Below are positions 35,289 through 43,887 of a DNA stretch of 64,000 bases, piece by piece (the stretch's first letter is position 1; the number at the start of each line of letters is the position of its first letter). Where the stretch lies: NCBI GenBank assembly GCA_963781665.1, contig CAWAGA010000002.1, forward strand, positions 2,294,001-2,358,000, given 5' to 3'. Below the pieces are notes generated by a model. It was not told the origin of the DNA, did no database searches, and saw only the letters and a list, made by a program, of their open reading frames with translations. This DNA is from JAJYIW01 sp963781665 (GTDB taxonomy: Bacteria > Chloroflexota > Anaerolineae > Anaerolineales > Anaerolineaceae). The translations under genes were made by a program, and so were the position numbers.

Positions 35289-36134
35289 TCAGCGTTCTTC
35301 AGCAAATAGGCGAAGACGGGGGTTGAACCGTTCTTCGAGGCCCAGATCCATTAAATTTAACGCCAGGAACATGGTCACCAAAATACCCGCCGGGACCAGA
35401 ATCTGCCCTGAAAGCCCCATACTAATAGCGCCTGCCGAATAGGCGTGTCCCATTATGCTTCCCAGGGTTGGAGGAAGACTCGCTCCAATTCCAATTAACT
35501 GCAGGCCTGCTTCCACCAACATATTTCCCACGGTAGCTCCCGCCAGGCTTAAGAAGATATAGGGCATCAAGCTGGGTAGCAGTTCCTGGAAAATAATTTC
35601 CAGGGTGTTTTCGTTGTTCAACCGGGCCAGGTCAACGTAGGAACGCTCACGCAGGCTCAATACCTGGGCGCGGATTGTGCGAGCAACAAAGGCCCAACCG
35701 AATATTCCCAATAAGAAGCCCATGAGCACCACACTCCATTTTTGGATATAGATACTCAACAGTAATAAAAGAGGAAGGACCGGGATAACCAGAACCATAT
35801 CGATAAAAACTCGCAGAACGGTATCGGTGGTTTTTCCGATGTAACCTGAAACGAACCCGATGACCACACCAATCAGCGTGGAGATAAAGCCCGCGACTAC
35901 TCCGATAATCAGTGAAAGCTGGATCCCATTGATGATGAGTACCACCGCGTCACGTCCCATTTGGTCGGTTCCCAGGGGATGCGTTGCTGTAGGAGACTCA
36001 AGGCTGGGAAAGCTGCCTATGCTGGTCGGGTCTTCGCCCGGATACAATAAAGGCGTTATAAAAGGCCCGATGACAGCGGTCAGGAAGATGATTGCCAGTA
36101 ACACTATTCCCATTAGCAGCTTCCAGTTAATCAT
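35289..36134 (-). CDS. ABC transporter permease (DppC/OppC-like)
   Basis: 281 residues with about six transmembrane helices. The N-terminal DppC signature HPLGTDQMGRD and the coupling EAA loop (LNNENTLEIIFQELLPSLMP) are present. It overlaps the DppB-like gene by 8 bp. It forms half of the membrane channel. Confidence 0.92.
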   Translation of the reverse strand: MINWKLLMGIVLLAIIFLTAVIGPFITPLLYPGEDPTSIGSFPSLESPTATHPLGTDQMGRDAVVLIINGIQLSLIIGVVAGFISTLIGVVIGFVSGYIGKTTDTVLRVFIDMVLVIPVLPLLLLLSIYIQKWSVVLMGFLLGIFGWAFVARTIRAQVLSLRERSYVDLARLNNENTLEIIFQELLPSLMPYIFLSLAGATVGNMLVEAGLQLIGIGASLPPTLGSIMGHAYSAGAISMGLSGQILVPAGILVTMFLALNLMDLGLEERFNPRLRLFAEER

Positions 36135-37221
36135 TGGTCCTCCTTATGCGCGGATCCAGAAAGGGTAGTATCAGGTCGACGATCAGGCTGAGAGTCAGCA
36201 CCGCTACGGTCGCTAATAAGACGATCCCTTGCATGACATTAAAATCGTGGATGGCCATGGCTCGTACGAAGAGCCCGCCTACTCCCGGGATAACAAAGAT
36301 TGCTTCCAGAATGAGCACTCCGTTAATGGTACTTCCCAGGGCAATCCCCAGGGCGGTAACCTGTGGCAACAGTGCGTTCCGAAATGCGTAATCCCTTAGG
36401 ATCATCATAGGAGATAACCCCTTCGCTTTGGCATAGGTGAGATAATCCTCGCCGAAAACCGATATCATCAATGATCGCATTCCTAAAGTAAATGAGGCAC
36501 CCCAGACCAGTACCATAGAAGTAATAGGCAAAATTGCATGCCGGAGTACATTCTTGATGAACTCGAAATCGCTCCAGTTAGGGGTTAAACCAGGATCATA
36601 AGGTTGGCCCGTTGGGAGTAATTTGAGCTGATATCCTAATAAGATAATTGCTGCGATAGCCAGGATGTAAACCGGGGTGATATTCAAAAGGGTTGCAATT
36701 CCCACTGCAATCGAAGTAAGGCCACTGCGGCGCAGCCAGCCCAGGCCAGCTCCGATTGCAGTACCGATGATCCAGGCAATCAACATCGCGGTGGTGAAAT
36801 AACCGATGGTCCAGGGAAGTTGACGGAAAATGATTTCCCGCGTGCTGGTTGGAAAAGCTACAAATGAAGGTCCCAGGTCAAACCCGCGCAGCAGTACATT
36901 GCGTAAGAAAAGGAAATATTGGACAATCAAAGGTTGATCGAGTCCGAGTAGTTTTTTGTAAGCCAATGCAACTTCTGGCCCAGCTGTGACCCTGCCCAGG
37001 TTTTCCTTCTGAAGCTGGCTGAAAACGATCGAAAGTGGATCGCCTGGCATGAGGCGAAAAAAGATAAAAGCGATCGTCACTGCCCCAAAAATGGTCAGGA
37101 GGTAAATCCCAAACCGTTTCCAGACATATCTGGCAATGGGAGCATAAGGCTGCCATTTAGACTTGATAATCGCGAAAGAATGGGCTATACTATTTTTTCT
37201 CTTCAATTCTAGGCTTTCCAT
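36127..37221 (-). CDS. ABC transporter permease (DppB/OppB-like)
   Basis: About 365 residues from ATG 37221 (AAAGAGAG upstream); the frame is open further to 37299 without a ribosome site. About six transmembrane helices, FFRLMPGDPLSIV near the first helix, and the EAA-type loop YLTYAKAKGLSPMMIL. The N-terminal ~35 polar residues before the first helix are longer than usual. It partners with the DppC-like gene, which it overlaps. Confidence 0.9.
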   Translation of the reverse strand: MESLELKRKNSIAHSFAIIKSKWQPYAPIARYVWKRFGIYLLTIFGAVTIAFIFFRLMPGDPLSIVFSQLQKENLGRVTAGPEVALAYKKLLGLDQPLIVQYFLFLRNVLLRGFDLGPSFVAFPTSTREIIFRQLPWTIGYFTTAMLIAWIIGTAIGAGLGWLRRSGLTSIAVGIATLLNITPVYILAIAAIILLGYQLKLLPTGQPYDPGLTPNWSDFEFIKNVLRHAILPITSMVLVWGASFTLGMRSLMISVFGEDYLTYAKAKGLSPMMILRDYAFRNALLPQVTALGIALGSTINGVLILEAIFVIPGVGGLFVRAMAIHDFNVMQGIVLLATVAVLTLSLIVDLILPFLDPRIRRTND

Positions 37222-37314
37222 GGGCTCTCTTTCTAGAAATTGCCCCGCCGAACCCCAAAAAGTGAAGGGCGGGGCAATTTCTTTTTGAAATCTATACAAA
37301 CCCAGCGACGACGA

Positions 37315-39153
37315 TCATTCGACTTTAGTAATATACTTCATCATTCCACGGAATTGGTACATCCAATACCATGGTTCGACCTGGTTTGAGGGTCCGGTGA
37401 AGTATTCATTGTTCCACGGGAAGCCCTGGTACAGGGCGAATAGAGGAACGTAAAGCCACTGAGAAGTTACAGTGTGGAAAAGCTCTTTGTAAACTGTTTC
37501 CAGCGCCGGATCGGCAGGGTTGCCCTGCTCTACTTGTTCGATCAAAGCATCGGTAGCAGGATCTTGATAACCGAGGTGTTGGCCGAAGCCGGTAGCCGTG
37601 CCGATAGGTTGGTAATAGCGCGAGTGCAGGAATTGGTAGGCGGCAAGCGGATCAGTCGGAGCTCCACAAACCCATTGGTACATCATATCAAAGTTCCCTT
37701 TTTGGGCGTTGTCGAAGAAGACGCCAACTTCGACCACCTTAGGGAGCAATTCGAGCCCGATTTTGGCTGCTTCATCGGCCATCATCTGTGGGAAACCGTT
37801 TACGGCTGCACCGTGGATGGATGGATCGAACGTCATAATGGTCAGCGAAATGGGTTTACCGTCCTTGTCCACACGTTTGCCATTCACCAGCTTGTATCCG
37901 GCATCGTCAAGCACCTGAGCTGCTTTTGCCGGGTCATAAACGCCTACATCGTAGTTAGTCAGGTCTGCCGGATCTACAAATGGCGAAGTAGGATCACCCT
38001 GATAGGGCCAGGGCAGTACGATTGGCTTGGAGACAGGATTGTCTAATTGGCCAGCTTTTTGGCGGTTGATCAACAGGCTCATTGCGTGCCGGAACGCGGG
38101 GTCATTAAGTGGCGCAACCTCCATGTTGAACATCATGTGGCGTGGGCAGGGGTCTGGCCATTCTACCATGCTGATGTATTTGTTTTGTGGCATGACCACG
38201 CTCATAGCCAATTTGGGATTAAGCTGCGAAATATCGAAGTTACCAGCGATCATATCCTGAGTCAGTAGGTCTGCTTCGGGCTGGCGAGTGAAGACGATAT
38301 ACTTGAAGGCCAGATTCTCGTCTGTCTTCCAATAATCATCTCGACGCTGCCAGATGCAGGTTTTTGTATCGGCATTGCAGTTAACCAGGGTATACGGACC
38401 AGCCTCGACCGGTGGGTTATTCTTGAACGTCAAGGGATCTTGACCTTCCCAGATATGTTTCGCGAGCGGAACGAAGCCAGCTATCGTTTGGTTGAAGCGC
38501 CAGTTAGAAACCGGTTTGGTGGGGTCTTTCGCGTCGAAGAAGGAGAAGATAATCTTATCGGCCCCATCAGTTTTGTAGCTGGACGAATCCAGGAGAGTCC
38601 CGAAGGGAACTCCCTTGTCTTTATTCGCGGATAAGTAATCGAGGGTAAAGGTCCAATCATCGATAGTGACCGGCTTACCGTCATTCCAGGTCGCGTTTGT
38701 GGTCAGGTAAAGGGTCATCTGGGTCCCATCTGAGTTGTACTCCCATTTTTGGGCCAGGTAAGGATAGTAAGTTCCAGCCGCAAATAGGAAGGCTTGCTCG
38801 ATTCCCACTTGTTGATACCCGCTGTAGGCATTGGTCAATGGGCCTGACATCATGGTGAAGGTATCCCAGACATCATTGCTGGCAGTACCGGCGACGATTA
38901 ACGTGTCATCGCGGGGTAGATCACCGTATACCAGCTTGACTATCTTGGTCTCCTGTATGATCTGGGTTTCCTTAACAATTTGGGTTTCTTTTACGACCTG
39001 GGTTTCTTTTACGACCTGGGTCTCCTTGACAACCCGCGTCACTTCCATAGGTGTGGCGGCAGCGCCGCAACTGGACAAGAGAAGTGATGCGATAACGATC
39101 ACAAATGTAAGAACAATAGGGACGCGCCGTAGTTTGGAACTTGGTGTGAACAT
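37315..39153 (-). CDS. ABC transporter substrate-binding lipoprotein (SBP family 5)
   Basis: 612 residues. A signal peptide with lipobox LLSSC (Cys29) is followed by a tether of five hexapeptide repeats (VVKETQ type, residues 41-70) and then a family 5 solute-binding domain (about 75-605) with LTTNATWNDGKPVTIDDWTF. It should capture the substrate outside the membrane for the DppBCDF importer downstream. AAAGGAG precedes the ATG. Family 5 proteins bind peptides but also oligosaccharides; the GH2 and kinase neighbours favour a glycan here (inference). Confidence 0.9.
   Translation of the reverse strand: MFTPSSKLRRVPIVLTFVIVIASLLLSSCGAAATPMEVTRVVKETQVVKETQVVKETQIVKETQIIQETKIVKLVYGDLPRDDTLIVAGTASNDVWDTFTMMSGPLTNAYSGYQQVGIEQAFLFAAGTYYPYLAQKWEYNSDGTQMTLYLTTNATWNDGKPVTIDDWTFTLDYLSANKDKGVPFGTLLDSSSYKTDGADKIIFSFFDAKDPTKPVSNWRFNQTIAGFVPLAKHIWEGQDPLTFKNNPPVEAGPYTLVNCNADTKTCIWQRRDDYWKTDENLAFKYIVFTRQPEADLLTQDMIAGNFDISQLNPKLAMSVVMPQNKYISMVEWPDPCPRHMMFNMEVAPLNDPAFRHAMSLLINRQKAGQLDNPVSKPIVLPWPYQGDPTSPFVDPADLTNYDVGVYDPAKAAQVLDDAGYKLVNGKRVDKDGKPISLTIMTFDPSIHGAAVNGFPQMMADEAAKIGLELLPKVVEVGVFFDNAQKGNFDMMYQWVCGAPTDPLAAYQFLHSRYYQPIGTATGFGQHLGYQDPATDALIEQVEQGNPADPALETVYKELFHTVTSQWLYVPLFALYQGFPWNNEYFTGPSNQVEPWYWMYQFRGMMKYITKVE
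38944..39033 (-). repeat. Tandem 18-bp coding repeats in the binding-protein tether
   Basis: Five consecutive 18-bp units encode VVKETQ, VVKETQ, VVKETQ, IVKETQ and IIQETK directly after the lipidated Cys region. The unit length is six residues, and copies differ mainly at synonymous or conservative positions. Confidence 0.9.
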
Positions 39154-39211
39154 ACATTCTCCTTTATCTATCTCGGTCTGGTTCTTGTGGTTTCGTTCGG
39201 GTTACTTGAGA

Positions 39212-39247
39212 TTAACAGGAAATTCGCTTTTTCAGAAATTGTTTCAT
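39212..39247 (-). CDS. Possible 11-residue leader ORF upstream of the binding-protein gene
   Basis: On the minus strand, ATG 39247 has AAAGGAGGAGTT directly upstream, a near-perfect ribosome site, and encodes MKQFLKKRISC before TAA at 39212. A 12-codon ORF starting at 39282 ends across this ATG (ATGA). The pair sits 58 nt before the lipoprotein ATG. It may be a leader peptide, or a relic of a former gene start. Confidence 0.3.
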   Translation of the reverse strand: MKQFLKKRISC

Positions 39248-39301
39248 AACTCCTCCTTTTCTTTGCAAAAACAATCCTCCATTTTTTCAATCAGGTTTCA
39301 T

Positions 39302-40453
39302 TCAATTGGGTAGTCTGTTCTCCCCCAGGCCATACTCTTCGGCCGCCTCCATAATGGCATGAAAACTTTCCAGCGGCGTCCCGGGGCATACATTGGCGCC
39401 ATCTCCTAGCATAAAGCCGCCTCCCGGACCCATTGCCTCGATGCAATTCAATGCTTCCTGTTTCACTTCTTGGGGAGACCCTTCTAACATGAGCATCGGA
39501 TTGATATTTCCCCACAGAAGGGTATTGCCACCCAGGTTGGTAGCTGCCACGGCAGGCGGGACCAGATAGCCAAAGATATCGAACTGGGTCATCTTCATAT
39601 CTTCTTTAAGCGCCTGGTGCAGATGGATGCTGTTGCCACACATGTGGACCGCCCGCCCTCCAGGCCCGAAGCGTTCAAAAAGCAGGTTCGAATATGGAAC
39701 ACAAAATTCCTTGAATAATTTGGCCGACATGGCCTGGGCTGAATCTTCAGCCAGGCCGAAAACACTGCCACGCGGCCGGGGATCAACCTTGCGAGATAGT
39801 TCTTCGGCCTCGATTTCACCTTGGGTGATTTTGTCGAGGAAGCGGTGGCACTGCTCAGGATATTCTAGCATCCACCAATAAAAATCCTCTCCTACCAGGT
39901 CGATTGCCAGCATGTGTGGGCTGAGACCTCCCATCGCCAGGGGACTGACGTCTACCTTTCCTTCTTGATGGTTGAAAGTGACGCGAGTTTCGGCAGCCAA
40001 TTCCTTCATTTTCTGCCACCATACAATGGTCGTTCCCCGTAAGCCGGCATTAGGCTGGGCCACTTCAAAACGCTCCATTTCTTCAATTGTATGAATCACC
40101 GGGATGGCCCGAATCGGATTATCATCCGTCCAACCGACTTCAGCACCTTGCCCGCTGGGTGGAATGGCGTTGTCGAAATATGGATGGACGTAGATGACCG
40201 GTTCTGTGCAGAAGTCTGACGGGATGTTTTCGAGTTGGTACCTGGCAAACTTCAGTAGCCAATCATATTGGGTTTCGGCGTCCTTGAAAAAGTCGATGTA
40301 GCGCACCCCAAACAATGGAGTAAAAAAGCGTGGTACGATGCAGTAATTAATCGGGACGCGATCGACGTACCGGAAGTGGCTCCTGGCTTCCATCCGTTTG
40401 CGGCTCAACCCCATTTTTTCAAATGGATAATCGATATTGATTTCAAATCGCAT
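39302..40453 (-). CDS. URO-D superfamily protein, paralogue 5
   Basis: 383 residues. VHMCGNSIHLHQALKEDMKM contains the H-x-C zinc segment, and DGANVCPGTPLESF carries the third ligand Cys; both match zinc-dependent MtaA/MtbA-type methyltransferases. It is the close, intact paralogue of the frameshifted gene at 27039-28198. It starts 5 bp after the GH2 stop, so the two are translated from one message. Confidence 0.85.
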   Translation of the reverse strand: MRFEINIDYPFEKMGLSRKRMEARSHFRYVDRVPINYCIVPRFFTPLFGVRYIDFFKDAETQYDWLLKFARYQLENIPSDFCTEPVIYVHPYFDNAIPPSGQGAEVGWTDDNPIRAIPVIHTIEEMERFEVAQPNAGLRGTTIVWWQKMKELAAETRVTFNHQEGKVDVSPLAMGGLSPHMLAIDLVGEDFYWWMLEYPEQCHRFLDKITQGEIEAEELSRKVDPRPRGSVFGLAEDSAQAMSAKLFKEFCVPYSNLLFERFGPGGRAVHMCGNSIHLHQALKEDMKMTQFDIFGYLVPPAVAATNLGGNTLLWGNINPMLMLEGSPQEVKQEALNCIEAMGPGGGFMLGDGANVCPGTPLESFHAIMEAAEEYGLGENRLPN

Positions 40454-40458
40454 AGATT

Positions 40459-42444
40459 TTAAGTGTTCACTTTCTTTTTATTACTTGCTGGGATATGCCA
40501 GGCCTGTGCAACGGCATGGGCAGCTGGTTTTAGATTGCCATCGAAGTCGATGAGGGACGTATTGATGGTCAACGGAAACGTATCATGGCCTGACCAAAGC
40601 AGAACCCCACCGCACCTGGGGAATCTATCTTTGCAGGCTTTTATCTCCAGTCCGAGCATTTTGGCTTGCTGGGCCTGGCTCCACTCAACGTACTCGTCAA
40701 GGTCACGCGGTTCGCGGCCCCAAATTGCGATCAAGCGTTTCCAATCGAGCCACCAGGTCGTCAAACGCGACCAATACAAATTTTCGGCTGTTGGAGGAAA
40801 AACGGGGAAATCGCCGGAATATTTTTTAATCAAAGCAACCGGGCTTGCGCCGCTGCAATAGATTTCCGAACGAAACAGGGCATCATCTCCCGTCCAATAC
40901 CGCTTGGCGTCTTCCAGAGGAGCCTGGGCCGTTCCTCCATGCACGTCCCAATGCAATCCCTTCCCAAAATCGACCTGGCTCGCACCTGCTCGAGGGCCGG
41001 AGGGCGAAGTTGGGATGAACCTCCTGGTTGGGTCTAAATGCTGTGCCACTTCCTGCAATCGTTTCAGCATGGGATGATCTAATCCGCAGGGCTTACCCAT
41101 CCCGTACTTGTGACCTTCTAGATCTCCCATCAGTTCGTTACCACCACTCCAAAGGAGTAGCGAAACGTGGTGGCGGCGGCGTTCGATATATGAACTGGCA
41201 ATTTCTGCCAGCTCGTCGATGCTCGTTTGATCCTCAGGAGGCCAGTTATCGATTCCAGAGGAGGTCAGCGGAAATTCTTGCCACACCATCAAACCCAGCT
41301 CGTCGCACAGGTCATAGAACCATTGGCGCTCGAGAAACTGGCAGGCATTGATCCGGAAGAGATTGCAGCCCAATTCCTGGTAAAGTTCTAGCCTGCGAGC
41401 GTAATCATCACGTTTGAGGTCGGCAAAATTAACGCCAAGTGGGGCAAAATTTACCCCTTGCAAAAATACCGGTCGCCCGTTAATGATGCAAATCCAGGGA
41501 TCGGCTTCCGGAGGCGCGCCTTCACAGGCAACCCAATCGACATGCTTGAAACCGACCCGGCGCTCTATGCGGTCATGTTCATTGCCCTGCGCATCCAATA
41601 ACTGGCAGGCGACTTGATATAAGGGCTGATTCCCTTCCAGATTAGGCCACCATAAATTGACAGGCAGGTCACGCCATTCGAGGCCATTTTGAAACCTTTC
41701 GGTTGTTACCGTTTCATGGTGAATTAATCCACCACCCTGTTCAAGCGAAATCTTGACTGAAAGACCTGCGCCCGAGCTGATCTCTCCCTTTACTTTCATG
41801 ATCCCTTTTCCAGTCAGCAGGTCGACATCTGTTTCGCAGGCTAGGTCCTGGATTTCAGTGTTATTGATTGCCGACATGAAGATTGAATCCCAGATACCAA
41901 TTTGAACTATCCGGGGAGCCCAATCCCAGGTGTAATTAAAGCGGGTTTTCCATTCCCGCATTTGCGAGGTGTAACCGAATTGTCCTAACCAACGCGGCGG
42001 TTGGTCGAAAATGATTTCAAGTACATTGTCGGAATCCTTGAGAAAGGATGTGATAGTGAAGTAATGGGGAATGTGGGTTCCCTTGAAAGCTGCTACTTCG
42101 TGGCCATTGACGTACACCCATCCCGAATAATCCAGGCCCAGGCATTCCAGGCGGAAAGCTGCATCCTTATCTATCCAGGTGTCCGGGATGAGCGCCTTAT
42201 AAATCCAATGACGATGCTCAATCCATTCACATTGGCGATAATTGACGCCTGAATTCCAATCGGGTATTAATCCCACCGCCCGTAGTGCCCCTTGAACGGA
42301 TCCGGGTACCTGGACAGACACGGGAGGTACGTCTATGCAGCGGTCATTCCCCATTCCCCCATACAGTCTTTCAAACAGCCATAGAAAGGGAGTATACCCT
42401 TCCAACGACCATTTCAGCTCAGATAAATCATATCGATATTTCAC
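40459..42444 (-). CDS. GH2 family glycosidase (beta-mannosidase-like), copy A
   Basis: 661 residues from a GTG start at 42444 with AGGAG 10 nt upstream. The domain order matches copy B: jelly roll (GLDYSGWVYVNG), Ig-like, TIM barrel. Acid/base Glu lies in WSGGNELMGD and the nucleophile Glu in FRSEIYCSG. It is clearly paralogous to 25090-27042 along its whole length. No signal peptide is present. Confidence 0.86.
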   Translation of the reverse strand: MKYRYDLSELKWSLEGYTPFLWLFERLYGGMGNDRCIDVPPVSVQVPGSVQGALRAVGLIPDWNSGVNYRQCEWIEHRHWIYKALIPDTWIDKDAAFRLECLGLDYSGWVYVNGHEVAAFKGTHIPHYFTITSFLKDSDNVLEIIFDQPPRWLGQFGYTSQMREWKTRFNYTWDWAPRIVQIGIWDSIFMSAINNTEIQDLACETDVDLLTGKGIMKVKGEISSGAGLSVKISLEQGGGLIHHETVTTERFQNGLEWRDLPVNLWWPNLEGNQPLYQVACQLLDAQGNEHDRIERRVGFKHVDWVACEGAPPEADPWICIINGRPVFLQGVNFAPLGVNFADLKRDDYARRLELYQELGCNLFRINACQFLERQWFYDLCDELGLMVWQEFPLTSSGIDNWPPEDQTSIDELAEIASSYIERRRHHVSLLLWSGGNELMGDLEGHKYGMGKPCGLDHPMLKRLQEVAQHLDPTRRFIPTSPSGPRAGASQVDFGKGLHWDVHGGTAQAPLEDAKRYWTGDDALFRSEIYCSGASPVALIKKYSGDFPVFPPTAENLYWSRLTTWWLDWKRLIAIWGREPRDLDEYVEWSQAQQAKMLGLEIKACKDRFPRCGGVLLWSGHDTFPLTINTSLIDFDGNLKPAAHAVAQAWHIPASNKKKVNT

Positions 42445-42558
42445 CGGTTATTATCTCCTGTCACTTTTTGATCGTTGAGTTAATGATTGGAGATACTAAT
42501 AAAAACCACCCAAAATACCGATAATTGAATCGCTCTGGTAAGTTGCTAAATCAAGTGA

Positions 42559-43701
42559 TTAATATTGGCCAAAAAACTGAACGGCATCTATCATCGCCTG
42601 GATATTTTCATCTGGGGTATCCCGGCCGCACTGGTCTCCGGTCGACAATATAAAACCACCTTCTTTACCGGCTGCATCGATAGCATCCCGCGAGGCAGCA
42701 ACAACGTCGTCGTAGGAGCCTAAAAGCATCACACTGGTTGTATGCAAGTTACCCATCATTGCCAGTTTTTTTCCATACATTTGCTTGATCTCCCCCAGAT
42801 CACAATCGCCCTGGGGTGGAACTTCCAGGGGATTGATACAAGTCAAGTCAGTTTCCTCAGCGCACATTTTGACCAATGCTTTTTCTTTCCCGCAGGAATG
42901 CAGCATGGTTGGAACTCCGGCCTCCTTAGCCATCCTGGTAAGGATTTTGATGGTTGGCAGAGTTAATTCACGGGCGATCGCTGGGGATTGCAGGGTTATC
43001 GTCCCCGATCCGCCCAGGAGAATGAAATCAGGCTTCTGGTCGAGGACCATTTCCATTTCTTTCATGCTCCGTTTTTCATGAACGGCGCGTAATTCCATGA
43101 TCAGATCGTGCTTATCGTAATAATCGTAGGTGATTTTTTCAATTCCCCCATCAAAATCGGCAGAATACCAATAATGAAGCCCAGGATATACCACGGTGAT
43201 ACCGAAAGCGCCTTTTTCTCCAAGAGCTTTTCGCTGTTCGTTCCATATAGAGAGATCGTATCCAACCGGAGGCGCGTAAGATTTCTTGATCAGCTTCCAG
43301 TCTTTTTCTAAATCTTTGAAAATCTTATGAGTGGTGGTGGGGGAATCGGCAATGTAATTGGTGACTTCATAGCGATATGGATCTCCTCCGATTTCACCTT
43401 TATAACCGATAACCCAACGATCAGGCGTCTTCCGAGAGTATTCCACCGAGCTCGATGAAGAATATGATGATTTGAAACCCATGTCTCCGTAAATAAACCA
43501 GCCATCGATGCCAAAGTGGTCCACTGCATCAATGTAGGCTTTCCAGAGAGGCGGGTTGTTGTCGACGAAGATTTTAAACCAGGGCTTGCCCGTCAATCGA
43601 GCCGGTATCATAGTCGAGATATCCGGAGCCACTGGCACCCGATCGGGTTTCTGGTTCTTTATTGCGGCGACCATGCGCTCACGCGGCGTCATCGTCTCCA
43701 T
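42559..43701 (-). CDS. URO-D superfamily protein, paralogue 6, first gene of the operon
   Basis: 380 residues. TMLHSCGKEKALVKMCAEE holds the H-x-C zinc segment, and STGDQCGRDTPDENIQAM matches the GCG..TP.EN third-ligand region of MtaA/MtbA-type enzymes. TPRERMVAAIKNQKPDRVPV is the usual N-terminal opening. The SD GAGAGGAAA precedes the ATG. It is divergent from the gntR gene and lies at the head of the array that runs to 25090. Confidence 0.86.
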   Translation of the reverse strand: METMTPRERMVAAIKNQKPDRVPVAPDISTMIPARLTGKPWFKIFVDNNPPLWKAYIDAVDHFGIDGWFIYGDMGFKSSYSSSSSVEYSRKTPDRWVIGYKGEIGGDPYRYEVTNYIADSPTTTHKIFKDLEKDWKLIKKSYAPPVGYDLSIWNEQRKALGEKGAFGITVVYPGLHYWYSADFDGGIEKITYDYYDKHDLIMELRAVHEKRSMKEMEMVLDQKPDFILLGGSGTITLQSPAIARELTLPTIKILTRMAKEAGVPTMLHSCGKEKALVKMCAEETDLTCINPLEVPPQGDCDLGEIKQMYGKKLAMMGNLHTTSVMLLGSYDDVVAASRDAIDAAGKEGGFILSTGDQCGRDTPDENIQAMIDAVQFFGQY

Positions 43702-43800
43702 CTGTTTATTTCCTCTCGTTCTTCCATGGCTGAGTTTTACTCCAGAGTGAGGGGACTTATTTAATTATTGGTATTGGTTTGCAGATTTTTAACTATGACT

Positions 43801-43829
43801 AGTATACTCTGGTACCGTATGAATGTCAA
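43801..43829 (-). promoter_or_regulatory. Promoter of the URO-D/GH2/ABC operon
   Basis: On the minus strand, TTGACA (43829-43824), exactly 17 bp, TATACT (43806-43801). The expected start is near 43794, giving a leader of about 93 nt. The -10 lies inside the palindrome AGTATACT (43801-43808). Confidence 0.75.
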
Positions 43830-43846
43830 TAAGTATATACATATTG
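43827..43846. promoter_or_regulatory. Candidate GntR operator between divergent promoters
   Basis: CAATAAGTATATACATATTG is an 18/20 palindrome centred on GTATATAC. It lies between the -35 boxes of the operon promoter and the gntR promoter, overlapping the former. GntR/HutC regulators bind AT-rich palindromes of this size. Confidence 0.6.
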
Positions 43847-43851
43847 ATATA

Positions 43852-43880
43852 TTGACGTCTTTGGTTTAGTATTGTATACT
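43852..43880 (+). promoter_or_regulatory. Promoter of gntR, probable leaderless start
   Basis: TTGACG (43852-43857), 17 bp, TATACT (43875-43880). The ATG at 43888 is 7 nt after the -10 and has no ribosome site, so the transcript probably begins at or next to the start codon. The -10 overlaps GTATAC (43874-43879), a possible autoregulatory half-site. Confidence 0.65.
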
Positions 43881-43887
43881 CAATCAA

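Noticed and set aside
38944..39033. Short tandem repeats considered as a CRISPR array
   Set aside because: Units are contiguous 18-bp coding repeats without spacers.
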